Origin: Blastomussa wellsi
Lineage: Eukaryota; Cnidaria; Anthozoa; Scleractinia; Plerogyridae
NCBI GenBank assembly: GCA_947652115.1
Contig: OX393562.1
Coordinates: 18,682,741 to 18,746,740, forward strand
Direction: 5' to 3'
Length of the DNA: 64,000 bases
Shown here piece after piece: positions 35,301 to 45,793 of the stretch. A program made the translations under genes and the position numbers. The stretch's first letter is position 1, and each line of letters starts with the position of its first letter. The notes under the pieces were generated by a model. That model saw only the letters and a list, made by a program, of their open reading frames with translations, had not been told where the DNA came from and did no database searches.

Positions 35301-35701
35301 CTTGCGGCTCGTGCTTCACGCCACACTTCTTTCGTGCTCTCGTCACTTCCTTGCGTGTCTTATGACAGGGAAGATACGCCATGGGACTATCATATAGTGG
35401 TTTGATAGGGATATCTATATGCGCCTGAATTTCTTCAAAAAGTTACCCCAGACGTTAATAAGGAAGGTGGCTGTCCAGCGGGCACTTAACTGATTAGCAC
35501 GTCGACTTTACTGGCTGAAAAATGATTAAAAACTACACGGAGTACCTGCCTATAACAGAACAAAGCACGCTGAAGGCGTTTTTGTTAATTTGATTGGTTA
35601 ATGTTCTATCTCGTTATTTTCCAAGGATTGAATATTCGGACAGTTACACGTTTCAATCTCTTACGGTTTTCTGGTCATACACAGTTGCTACACAGTTGCC
35701 G

Positions 35702-35714
35702 CCCCCCCCCCCCC
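35702..35714. repeat. Poly-C tract, 13 bp
   Basis: An uninterrupted run of 13 C residues, followed by TCCCTCC. Simple repeat. Confidence 0.9.
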
Positions 35715-36358
35715 TCCCTCCGAAAAAAGAGAGAATTCAGACGAGAATTTTTCCAATGTAAAACTACCTGAAGTAAGGACCAGTAAGGAGATATCTGAAA
35801 TTCTTAAAACAATTCCGAAACTTACAGCATCACATACTTGAAACCGTACATAACGTAACTAGAGAATAAAATTTAGAAAACAGAACTTTCCTTTATTCCA
35901 TTCAAAAGTTGTTGTAAACCTGCTAAAGCTAAAAAGTTTGTCCTCTCGTTTGTGCTTCGGCAGAACACGCCGGTTGTTCAGATTCCATTTAGCGAGTTTC
36001 ACGTGAAACTGGCGTTTTCCCCTTCACAGTTTGATTCTCTTCGGAATAACATTCATCTTAGGGGCCGTTTATTTTTTATGGGGGAGGGGGCTGGTGGAAT
36101 TTTATAGATGGTAAGATAGTATCTGTAATATATAATGATTTCCCTCTTCATCCAATATTTTTATCCAGGCCTCCTTCGTAATACTAAATTTTGGAGAATT
36201 TTGTTTCTTAAATCCCAGTCCCAGTCACCCAAACCCTATTTCCCAGTGAGAAAACTGGAAAATCCCAGTTTCCATTTACTCATTTAAGGCCCCCCTCTGC
36301 CAGCTTGCCATGGGAAAGCTTCTTGTTGTAAAGTTGGTGTTGCTAGGTTCCCCTTTTT

Positions 36359-36456
36359 CCTAAGACAATAGGCCTCAGCACAAGGCTCTGGGGAATAAAC
36401 TCCACAAACTCTGTATTTATTCCCCAGTGCCTCGTACTGAGGTCTTTTGTCTTAGG
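36359..36456. repeat. Perfect-loop hairpin, 41-bp arms
   Basis: CCTAAGACAATAGGCCTCAG and GGCTCTGGGGAATAAA on the left are mirrored by TTTATTCCCCAGTGCC and TGAGGTCTTTTGTCTTAGG on the right, with about 15 bp of loop. It lies in a wider stretch whose sides also show loose inverted similarity (CCATGGGAAA motifs). Probably a MITE. Confidence 0.75.
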
Positions 36457-37422
36457 CTGAATTTTAATATATCGAAATTGATCTCTTGGCTTGGGGAAAT
36501 TGGCCCCAACAGTGGGTGATGTTTTAGCTTCCATGGGAAACGTCTGTTGTTGGAACGTACCTTTCATCTACTTCACCTGATGTCTGGTACGAGAAAGGAG
36601 CGCCTTGTGTGCAAAAAAAGCCTTGTTTGGTTATGCAAGGGAGCTGAGTGGAGGGCCTTAATTTATCTTGGTGAATTGGGAAAGCGCTGTTCCCTTATCC
36701 CCCAACAAAGAATTCACAGAATTGAAGCATTTGAGCTCTCCGGCTGTTCCCACTATCATCTTTGCGATCCATGGTAGATGAGCTCAGATACCATGGCTTG
36801 TAAAACACTCGAGACTCAGAAATTAAAATATACCAGGTTCATGGGAGTTCATTTCCCTGTTTTGAATGTGAGATATTCACAGAAAAGCCACACGTATAAT
36901 TTATTTTTATTCTAAACATTTTATTAGAGGCAATCGGCTAAAAGCCATGTTTATATCATCATCATTATTCAGTATTAACATCCATTCAAGCTATTATGGA
37001 GACTTTGTCTCTTGGACACATCCCTCTCCAACGATCCTCTTTTCCCCCAAACCCCACCACCAAACTGTTATCTAAACAGCAGTTGTGCATTACGGTAAAT
37101 TGAGTTTAAAGTTGGAATACTCGCAAGTCTGGCTGTGTTTTTGTTTGCCTCGCAGTACACTGGTTTTGGTTAGAGAGCCAATTTATTTTGTAAAAGAATA
37201 AGGCAAAGCATATCTTCCAGCTATCATTTCGAAATACGAGTTTCAGAAACAACACAGTGCAGATCTTGAAAGTGTACTGTTGCTGGAATTGAAAGCTATC
37301 CCGTTTCCAGAGCTTTCTTTCTTACGCGCGAGTGTGACGTCACTGATGTCACAAAGGATCAGGGGAATTCTAAAGTCTCCTGCGAATCGAAGCCCGAGCA
37401 GAATCGGTAAATTTGTTTGAGA

Positions 37423-37707
37423 TAGAACGGTTTTCAATGAGCGTCGAAAGTAATTAGCGAATTTCTTTGGTTTTGCATTACTGCGCACAGTGATTGGTTT
37501 AAAAATCTCGTGCCACTTTTTCAACCAATCAGAAGTAAAACCAAAACCAATCGTCACTCACGCGCGCACGTTTTCCCGCGTTTTGTGTCTGCTAGGTGCA
37601 ATTACTTCGAGTTTTGATTGGTTCACTGTATTGTCTCCGTCCATTGTGATTGATCAAAGTAATTACTTTGGTTTTGGTTTTATGACACTCAATTAAAACT
37701 CGCTCTA
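37423..37707. mobile_element. MITE with GGTTTTGGTTTTA-type ends
   Basis: The left end reads AGAACGGTTTTCAATGAGCG-TCG, and the reverse complement of the right end reads AGAGCGAGTTTTAATTGAGTGTCATAAAACC. Inside are repeated AACCAAAACCAAAGTAATTAC words and CCAAT-type boxes (GATTGGTTTAAA, CAACCAATCAG, TGATTGGTTC). It is non-coding; the ORFs on both strands across it are incidental. The CCAAT boxes come with the element and need not be functional. Confidence 0.7.
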
Positions 37708-38315
37708 ATACCGCTAATTTTACCCTCCCCTCTACCTCATTTCGCAATTCTATTCAAACATATTCTATCTTGGTTCCATAGATGGAAGTTCTTAAATTTA
37801 AGAAGCTTGTTCATTAGACTTTGAAGCTAATTCTATTGAATGAGTGGTATAGTCAAATAAAAATTCCCGTTAATATTATTTTCCTAACGGGAGAAATAAA
37901 TAAATAAAGATATAAATATATACGCACTCCTATACCCGTGTCTTACTCTGCATTCAGCTTAAAAACAGTACAAAGATGGAAATCAAGCTGTACACACCTT
38001 CCGAAATACTGACATTTTTTGGTTCCAGCATAGAAAATTTTCCGCTCACCTATTTTACAAATTAAACGCACTAATAAACGCCAAATGAGCCCAACTAAAC
38101 TACAAAGGCATTAAAATATGCCTACCACTTGCTTTCGTAAAAAGCTATCATTAATAATTATGCAAGTTTTAATAGTTAAAATTAATGTACAGTTACAGTT
38201 ATTAGTGTGTAGCTTTTTACAGTGCACGAATCGGTGTATCCACAGCAGGATTTTCGCCTGTTTTTATTGCACTGAACTATTCATTCATGTTGGAAGCGCT
38301 ATGTAAAAATAATAT

Positions 38316-38347
<32 letters not shown>

Positions 38348-39137
38348 CTAAAAATAATATAATTTGGCAAAATAAAAAAAGTTGGGAATTATCAATTGAT
38401 AGTTACCGTTAACTGGTTGGCATGCGATATGTTGTTGCAAAAATATCCATACTCCCCTCACAGGGTATATTCCTTAAGAACCCACTCCCACCCCCTACCC
38501 CTTGGAATTTCCAATGATTCTCATGGAAAAGGGTATGGATACTTTCTGGAGCCCCCCAGTTTCATCTGCTCTCTACCAATAAGCTTTCAGCCGTTGTGTG
38601 TCACCCACCTTGCTACAAGTTTGACTTGCTGAATTACAAAGTTGCACACTTAATCAGCATTTTTGGGTTATCCTATAATTGTCTATCTTTTATTCCTTGA
38701 AGTAAAATAGTATTTTTAACTCTCTTTGGGCATTGATGGTAATTAATTTCCTGAAAATAAACTCTGTGGTCAAAAAGAAATCAACCCTTCAAGTCCAAAG
38801 GTCAACAACAAATTTCTTTTTTTCTGGATACTATTATTTGACTTATTTTAATGTATCCCCGTGTTAATTCGACACTACCAGAATGCTGCTTACCCAGAAT
38901 GTTGTTTACGCTGATCCCTAGTTCAAAATATCAACTCCCCTTATTAACAGATATTGACATAATTTCAAATCCTGCTTGTAAGGAAGCTTGTGGTACAACA
39001 AGAAAGCATCATCGTCCGGCGAATCATGATAGTTTTCTGTGTTCTCATCGCCTGTCTGCTTTATAACGTATTAACATTTTATAGAGAAATTTGGTGTTGA
39101 TCACACTTTTAAGGGCTGACTCGTTTCTTATTTTCAC
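37708..39137. other. Intergenic between sprouty and FGF 3' ends
   Basis: AT-rich. A weak inverted pair, TATCCATACTCCCCT and AAAAGGGTATGGATA, at about 38,443-38,543 suggests one more small element. TTTATT at 38,689-38,694 is an AATAAA on the minus strand, a possible FGF polyadenylation signal. Confidence 0.45.
38689..38694 (-). terminator. Candidate polyadenylation signal for the FGF gene
   Basis: AATAAA on the minus strand about 450 bp beyond the FGF stop codon, with GTGTGC-type sequence within 40 bp downstream. A second AATAAA lies only 5 bp past the stop codon (39,143-39,138). Which is used cannot be told. Confidence 0.3.
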
Positions 39138-39147
39138 TTTATTCTAC

Positions 39148-39597
39148 CTATAGTATCTTAACAGTTGCCGTTGTGTCACTACTTAACTGTCCAATCGTGA
39201 CATTCGTTGGCGCCGGCGTGGTCGTCAAAGATCCCTTTTTAGCTGTCTGTGTTCTTTTTCTCAACTTAAGCCACCGCTTGAATTTTATCCACCTCTTAAG
39301 CGAGACAGAAATCTTTTCATAAGGCTGATTTTTTCTGTACAAATCGATTCTGGTGCTGCCTCTTCTCTTGTTTATCCTGTACTTGCGTCCTCTGTATAGC
39401 CTGATGTTCGTTGCTCGTTCAATGAACTGAACAGCTTTAATTACCCCCTTCTCTACCTTCTTCACTGACCTTGGTCTTCCCTTCCGCGTGAAGGCGATGA
39501 GGCTTTCGTTGTACTTCACAGAATTAAATTCTGTGTATGCATTTTCAGCGACGCGATCCGTGAAGAAGCAGTTCTGCTTCCATTTGGCTCGTGCGGT
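39148..39597 (-). CDS. FGF exon 5, end of core and basic tail
   Basis: Acceptor TATTTCTTAACAG, with an in-frame TAA just inside the intron, which supports a splice here. It encodes TARAKWKQNCFFTDRVAENA, YTEFNSVKYNESLIAFTRKG and RPR, then a long lysine/arginine-rich tail ending in TVKIL and TAG. The first 43 residues are the strongest FGF8-type match in the gene. The tail after RPR is much longer than the short basic ends I know from vertebrate FGF8. Confidence 0.95.
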   Translation of the reverse strand, partial: TARAKWKQNCFFTDRVAENAYTEFNSVKYNESLIAFTRKGRPRSVKKVEKGVIKAVQFIERATNIRLYRGRKYRINKRRGSTRIDLYRKNQPYEKISVSLKRWIKFKRWLKLRKRTQTAKKGSLTTTPAPTNVTIGQLSSDTTATVKIL

Positions 39598-42500
39598 CTG
39601 TTAAGAAATAATTTATGTCAATTCTTTGGCCATTTAGGCATATTCTATAAATGGGTCACCGTGTGTTAATTAAATCAGTGAGCGCCTGGGCACGGAATAA
39701 AACGCTCACAGGCCAAGGGGCCAAACAGCTGTAATTGTCCGTTTCGTGGCATGCACGTAGTGTATCGCGCTCTCTCTTGATGGGATGTTCGTTCATTACA
39801 GTTTATCCCCCGAGATTGTAGTGTACCACCTGGGAATTCGTCGGGCTCGGCATCACTTATTCCCATTTGATTTTAACAACTGTGGGTTGAGAGAAGCACT
39901 GTCCGAGTAAGTAGAGTAACTTTTTTGTCAATGGCCTGGAACGCAAACCGAACCATTTGCTCACCACTTTGGGGAATTAACCGGATTAGACCACCGAAAC
40001 CCCCCACAAAGATCTCTTAAATAAAACCTGAAAATAATAGTTTGGTGAGGTAGAAAAAGAACCAAGCTACAACATCAAACCAGATAGGAACAGTCTGTGG
40101 TCAAAACTGCATGGGGCAGAATGACTGACAAGTGCAAACTCTCATTGCAAGCTGTTTTCAACTCTCTTAGTAGTGTTACATCCTCATGGATCAGGCTGAA
40201 AAGACGTATTGGGTCACTTGCCAATGGAAGATAGGGCCACTAAATCAGAAAACACAAATTTTACATATTTCCGTTTAGAGGATAAAATTATAGATCAAAC
40301 TCCAGAATCCTAGTGAATTATGTCCGTCAAACTGTATTTAACATATTTACTGAAGTGGAATTCTAACAATAATGATTTGTTTTTCTCCCGTGAAGTAACC
40401 ATGGAAATATAAAGTAGAAGCCCCCACCGGCAAAAAAATCATCTAGCCATTTTCGCCAAAGTAATAAGTTTGTCAGTTGGTCATTCCCATCTTTCCATCA
40501 CTGTTAAATTTGCGCCACTTGTTCAAGGCGACAAATTCTACTGAATTGCGCTATTTCCTTTAGTAAACCACCACGCTTGGCAAACACCTCCCACGCTAGC
40601 TAACAGTTCAACAGAGTGAAAAAGAAGTCGGCGTCTCAAGTGACATTAGAAAGATTAACTTGTGCAGCGGAGATTTTGCGGTGCCTAAATTGTGCCGTTT
40701 GAACTTTCCGGGCGGTACTTTCTGTCCATTGTTTAGAGCTGTAACGAACTGTAGGTTTATTTGAATGCGCTGCTTTTCTCTCCCGTTGAGGTTGTCTCAA
40801 CTTCACGCTGCTTATGTGGGCAAACGGGAAAAATTTCAAACTGATTTCGTCTGTGTCATGTTGCGTCTGTGTATTCTGAGCACGAATGGTGCAGATTTCT
40901 ATTTGATGAAAATTTCTCCATTTTAAACCCCATGTTTGAAGCCCCTTTATTTTGCGCGGAAAATCCGCTTGAAAAATGTTTGATATAATATCAAGTTTTG
41001 ATCAGAATGTTAACCCTGAGAAAGTGTCTACGAACATGTCTTGGAGCTCTTGGTACTGAAAGCAAGTCAGTAACCATTTCAATCCAAAATTATCGCAAAA
41101 CTTAAAAAGCTCCATTAGATGACTAAACTGCACAAGTTCAAAGAAAGAGCTACCGCTGAAAACTGAATGATCCTCACTGAATGTTTACATACATCGAATT
41201 AAAAAGACAGAAAACTGTAGCGATTCTATTTAGACATTCCTTCTTTTTCAAAGCAGCGATAGTTTAGCCTGGTTCACACGTGAAATAAGAAAAACACTTG
41301 TAAGTGAAACAAGCACAAGCATAAGAACAGGGAAAAAAGGAAAATGTTTCTTTTTCTTGTTTTTATGTTTGTGCTTATTTCACTTGTGTGAACCAGGCCT
41401 TACTTTGTGCCCGTAGTAATGCCGGATTTTCAAAACGAAATCTACATGAGTTGCTACGAACGTCGGCAAAATTTGCACGAAAGCAAAGCACACTGTTTCG
41501 AATGAATCCAGTAACCGGTGGTAACGTTTGAAAATTGGTCTACAATGACATGCCAAATTTGTGCATTCGTGCATTCACTTTCATGTCTGTTTTAATTGTA
41601 ATAAATCAAAGCGATGTTCCCTATTTTAATCACTTCGCTACTGAGTTTTAATTGCCCACTGCATTAATGCTGTGATTCTTTTACAAACGTCTGTGCTGCG
41701 AACTCGCAATACTTTCCAGAAAAATCTTCTGGACAACACACTCTTGCAGAGTTAATTAATTGCGGTCCCACTTTCCCTGAACAAAATACTTTCTTAACGC
41801 ACCCCTTGTTGTGTTTTCAATGTTGCCTTCAGCTGAGCTAAAATAAATCAAGGCGTTACCGGAATGATTACCGAGGAAAATGTGTTGGAGGAAAAATGTC
41901 AGATTGACGACAAATGGTGGGGCAGGGGTTACCCCGAGTTAATTGCTTTCTTCGCGATAAAGCGGTGCATTGCTTCATGGACATCTACAAACGTGCGTCA
42001 TCAGGTTTTATTTATGACAGAAAGAGACCAACAGAGGAAGGTGTGAGCGAGACGACATTCCAAACTAACGTGCACATATTGCCTAGGCGGCGTCAACCAT
42101 CCCGACATGCATGACATTCCTTTAGCGTAAGTCATTGAGAAATGTGGCTACATGTTATGCACCTATCTAAAAGTTTGCGGGCTTCTAAAGTCGTTTATGT
42201 CTATGTTTGTGCGTTCATAAGGGCTGTATAGCCTGTTAGCGCCTTTTTCTTTTGGACTGAATTGTCCAGAAAATGCTTAAGTTAAAGTTAAAGTTTGCAA
42301 TCGTCATTAAAAATTTCCGAGGCTGACGACTGAAATTTGAAACGCCAACCGTGGAAAGATTTAAGAAGTAAGTCAACTTGACGACAAATTAAGAGGTTTC
42401 TTGTCCCCGTCAATCACGTGAACGCAGTAAAACAGTTTGGAAAGTACTTTTCACTTGAAGGTCTTTGAAAGACTGAGGCTTACGCGTGGAGGAAGGAAAC

Positions 42501-45500
42501 TATGCTGGAAAATACTACCGATTGTTCTCGTCTCCCTTGAATTAAATCATTTTTTAATCCGAATCAACTTAGAAATGACAGTTATGACAGTATTTTTCTT
42601 TCCAAAAGTAGCACACAAATCAGAATACTGGAATTGTTATAAAAAGAAACTCAGGTGATGACGAACTTGCCACTAATCGCCTACATCCGAGTTGACAAAG
42701 ATTCATACACTTTGAGGGGTGATTCTTTTGTTTTAGAGTACATTGTGACAATGTTTTCAAAACATAAAGCGAAAATAGATTTAATCACATAATTAGAATA
42801 ACTATAAAGGCAGGTTCCGGTTCCAAAAATGTCCTGAGTAAACATGACACTCAAAAATCGTACTAACTCTTTAATACCGACTCGGTGTTCTCATTGATTG
42901 GTGCACGCATTCAAAAGTATGATATGTTTAGTTCTTTGAGGTCCAAAGAAAAGGTTTCCAACTTACCCTAGCCCTCAAGCGTCCTCTCTTGTCCACACAC
43001 AGGTAAAAGTCAGTTGCTGAACCACGTATCCGAACTATTCCAAAACTTACGGACTCGATCACTAACTTGGCTGCAATGAAAACAAAAGGAGCAAGATGAG
43101 ACATGCTTCCAAAAAGTGCGTTTGTTTATAGGCCTCCTCCTACAAGTGAAGCTGTTACTCGCAGTTCATCGCCATTTGAAGCTTTGCTTACCGATCTCCA
43201 CACACAACATAAGAAAGACATTCTTTCCAAATACAAGATACACAAATACACAGACACTAAACAAATGGAAGAGACATTTATGTTTCAGTTCTGCTCTGTT
43301 TATCGGCACGGTGTGGACAGAGCAGACGTTTGTGTCCGTAGTGAGGTGTTGTCCGTAAAATAAAAAAGCGTGAGCTTGTTAAACTAAGAGCACCGAAAAT
43401 CACTATACTGTCTGCAACAAACGAGGTTTCCGCATGAAAGTAACGTTATAGGACAAACTGAACAGCGCTCGTCTACTGTAGCTGGAGCTGCGAAGTAACT
43501 TTATTCTTGGCTAGTAGTAATTTGTGGGTCAAGTGATATATAGTGGGGATGTTGGAAAGAAGTTGACAAAGTTTTGGTAAGATAGACCAGTCGTAACATA
43601 AAGCTTTTACAACTGAAACGGCCTTGCCACAAACATTTTAAAACAGGATAACATCGATTTCCAATGATACACAGATCCCACCGAGAGTAGTTAGCTGCGG
43701 TTTTCTGTGGTTTCGCCCCCACGTCCCACAACAAAACATAATCAATAAAAGATGTCTCTCAAAAATGGCAGCAACGCAAATCCGCTCTCTCAAGCTTTTC
43801 TTTGTTGTTTACTTTACCGATGAAAGGTTCGAATTAGAATGTTATAGTCGATAAATTCGCGACTGTTAGACGTGTTAAAATGTACTCATGTATCTGCGTA
43901 ATGGGGTCAGTGTTGTGGCAAGGTGTATAGCTTTGTCGTCTATATTTGTTTTAATTACGTGTCGGGGACAGACAAGCGCTTGCCTCGTGCAGTGGTAATA
44001 ACTATTAAACTGCCTTCGTGTGGTGCGACTCTTTGTTGCCTGTCGCAAAATCTCTTTCATGCAATTAACGCAAAGAGGATTAAATATTTAAAAAGGGTTC
44101 TCGAAAAGTAACAATAACCCACCGCCGCGAGGCGTAAGTCTGTAGGCTAAAGACGCACTCCAAAGTGGTCAATTAATCATCGTTTTCAGGTGACTGAGGT
44201 AGACACACGGATAGAGATAGCTTTAGTGCACGATCATCGAAAAATTTTTTAAATCCTTCTCCTTTTAGATTGGTGTAAACAGAGCACCCATTGCTTGACA
44301 ATCAAATTATTTGTCGTCAAACAATTTAAAAACTTGAATTTTTGGCGAGTTACTGTAGAAGCGAGTTACCTTTAGATGCGTTAACTAAGGAAGAAGCACA
44401 CAATAAAGACAAGAGAGCACAAATGTTCTTAATAAAATTAAGACATGGCATCGACGCTTAAGTATAAAAATAACTAATTTTAATTTGTGCTTCCTTCCAA
44501 AGAACCTGCCTTGGTACTAATAATAGCAACAATTAACCTTCTACGTAGGCGATAACTTGAATTGCAGAAAAGAATGTGAAAAATTTCTCCGTTTTCCGAA
44601 ACTATTGACAAACAGCCGTTTTGCTCTGATTTTTGGAGCGTTCACTCACGTAAAGCTAACCTCAAATTCAAAAAGAAAAGGAGAACAAAACATTCATGTG
44701 GTTCGACAAAACAAAAAAGAAAACCATTTAAATGTCTGTTTGATGCTTTCATACTCTTGGTAAACAGAAAAAAGCAAAGTCAACTTAACATTGAATACTA
44801 CAGATCGAGAACACAAATTATGCTAAAAAGTACTTAGGCCAAAACGAAATTAGCGCTAATTTCGAGCAATTTTCCGAGAAGGAAATCAAGCGAACAAAGC
44901 TGGTTAGGCGATTCAACAGACAGGAAAAGAGAGCTCAATGCACCAGTAACGATTTCAAGAGCGTGTTGCAGGCGTAAAAAGCTGTCAAGTTTCTGAACAG
45001 AAGATTAAGGCACCGCTTTTATAATAAGCATTACGAAAGACGACAGACAAGTAATAAACTCCCGAGTAAACAAGTTTTTACAGTATTAATTATACAGTAA
45101 CGTAGCAGTTTACGAGTTGGTACCGTGTTTGTCGCCGTCTTCACCGATGGCGTCGACGCTTCTATCTGGCTTGATTCTAACGTGGCGACCACTGTTCCGC
45201 GAGTACAGCTGAATGAATCTGCGAAAAGGTAAACTTTTCGTGTCGCTTTTCGTCTTCTGGTTCGCATAAACATCGTCGAAAACTTTCTTTTCTTCCGTTT
45301 TCTGAGAAGAAGAAAAACGAAGCGAGTGATGCACCAGCTAAGTGGAATACGTGAGAGAAAATGCAAATCTGTTAAGATGAAATTTCAACGAGGTTTGTAT
45401 TAGTTTCCTTTACCAGATCAAAATTGCTTTCTTGAGAAAGTACACCCGGCAACAGCAAACTGAAAAAAGAAACATGACGTCAGTAATAAAGGATTTGCTA

Positions 45501-45746
45501 GATTGTTAACGCACAGCGACTATTTAGTACTTAACCAAGTGAAAAATTGTTGATGCTACTTCAGGAAGGCGCCATTATTCATTTGTCTAGGTGCTAAATT
45601 GTAATCTTAATCTATCTCTTGTTCTGAAAGGAAGCTTCCAATCGTCCGTCCTTTCAAAGCTTTGAATTGGTATAACAACCGGTTGTGTATACTTACTGAA
45701 GCGCGATGAGTGTAAACGCTTGCAAGTGATTCAAACCCAAAGCCAT
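39148..45746 (-). CDS. Secreted FGF ligand, FGF8/17/18-like, five coding exons
   Basis: Five exons (45,746-45,697; 45,459-45,414; 45,301-45,124; 43,070-42,967; 39,597-39,148) join in phase to 275 residues. Residues 1-25 form a signal peptide, hydrophobic from about 10 to 24, with a V-L-S before a likely cut at 25/26. The beta-trefoil begins near QLYSRNSGRHV (63-73). It continues with KLVIESVSFGIVRIRG (93-108), FYLCVDKRGRL (113-123), NCFF (135-138) and IAFTRKGRPR (160-169). The sequence from G121 to Y147 almost fits the PROSITE FGF signature (G-x-L-x-A ... N-C-x-F-x-[EQ]-x6-Y), with D in place of E/Q and a loop two residues longer. C116 and C136 match the FGF8-type cysteines. A basic tail (170-275) should bind heparan sulphate; possible N-glycosylation at N156 and N258. 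The protein would be exported and activate an FGF receptor. The exact subfamily is inference. Confidence 0.92.
39598..42966 (-). other. FGF intron 4
   Basis: A 3.4-kb intron bounded by GTAAGT and CAG. It holds one MITE (41,267-41,399) and short ORFs on both strands that I take as chance. No other exon-like segment with FGF motifs was found in it. Confidence 0.75.
41267..41399. mobile_element. MITE in FGF intron 4
   Basis: Inverted ends GCCTGGTTCACACGTGAAAT and ATTTCACTTGTGTGAACCAGGC are followed inward by CTTATGCTTGTGC-type mirrored words. TTA flanks both sides (41,264-41,266 and 41,400-41,402). Non-coding. The TTA duplication suggests a PIF/Harbinger-type mover. Confidence 0.8.
42967..43070 (-). 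CDS. FGF exon 4, 104-nt core exon
   Basis: Acceptor TTTCATTGCAG, donor GTAAGT. The length is exactly 104 nt, the size of the middle coding exon in many animal FGF genes. It encodes KLVIESVSFGIVRIRGSATD and FYLCVDKRGRLRAR. It enters after one base (G, completing Ala92 with CC) and leaves in phase 0. Confidence 0.9.
43071..45123 (-). other. FGF intron 3
   Basis: A 2.05-kb intron between the phase-1 exons 3 and 4. AT-rich, with short overlapping ORFs on both strands and no recognised repeat or exon. Confidence 0.75.
45124..45301 (-). CDS. FGF exon 3, start of the FGF core
   Basis: A 178-nt exon after a strong pyrimidine-tract acceptor (TTTTTCTTCTTCTCAG). It encodes 59 residues, KTEEKKVFDD onward, through RRFIQLYSRNSGRHV and DAIGEDGDKH, plus one base. 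The donor used here is GTACCA, a poor match to consensus, chosen because it preserves the full EDGD-K-H-A-K-L alignment of the family. A stronger GTGAAG donor 21 nt upstream (exon end 45,145) is also in phase and would drop seven residues. Confidence 0.88.
45414..45459 (-). CDS. FGF exon 2, end of signal peptide
   Basis: A 46-nt exon after the acceptor TTTCTTTTTTCAG, ending at donor GTAAAG. After the shared first base it encodes LLLPGVLSQESNFDL. The hydrophobic run completes the signal peptide begun in exon 1, and VLS/Q is a good signal-peptidase site. It ends in phase 0, matching exon 3. Confidence 0.8.
45697..45746 (-). CDS. FGF exon 1, start codon and signal peptide
   Basis: ATG in CACCATGGC context, with C at -3 but G at +4. 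It encodes 16 residues, MALGLNHLQAFTLIAL, plus two bases (CA) of the next codon. It ends at a consensus donor, GTAAGT (45,696-45,691). The two spare bases join the first T of exon 2 to make His17. It is too short to appear as an ORF. Confidence 0.8.
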
Positions 45747-45758
45747 GGTGCACTAAAC

Positions 45759-45793
45759 TGAATGGCAGGCGCGCCGAGAACCCGGCTTTTATC
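45759..45793 (-). promoter_or_regulatory. Candidate FGF core promoter (TATA-like and Inr-like)
   Basis: On the minus strand GATAAAAG (45,793-45,786) lies 34 bp before an initiator-like TTCAGTTT with its A at 45,759. The start codon would follow 13 bp later, giving a very short leader. The spacing is right for a TATA/initiator promoter, but both motifs are weak alone and CpG-rich sequence nearby could give other starts. Confidence 0.3.

Noticed and set aside
43103..43363. Two overlapping plus-strand ORFs next to FGF exon 4
   Set aside because: They lie in the FGF intron on the opposite strand, overlap each other in different frames and carry no recognised motif.
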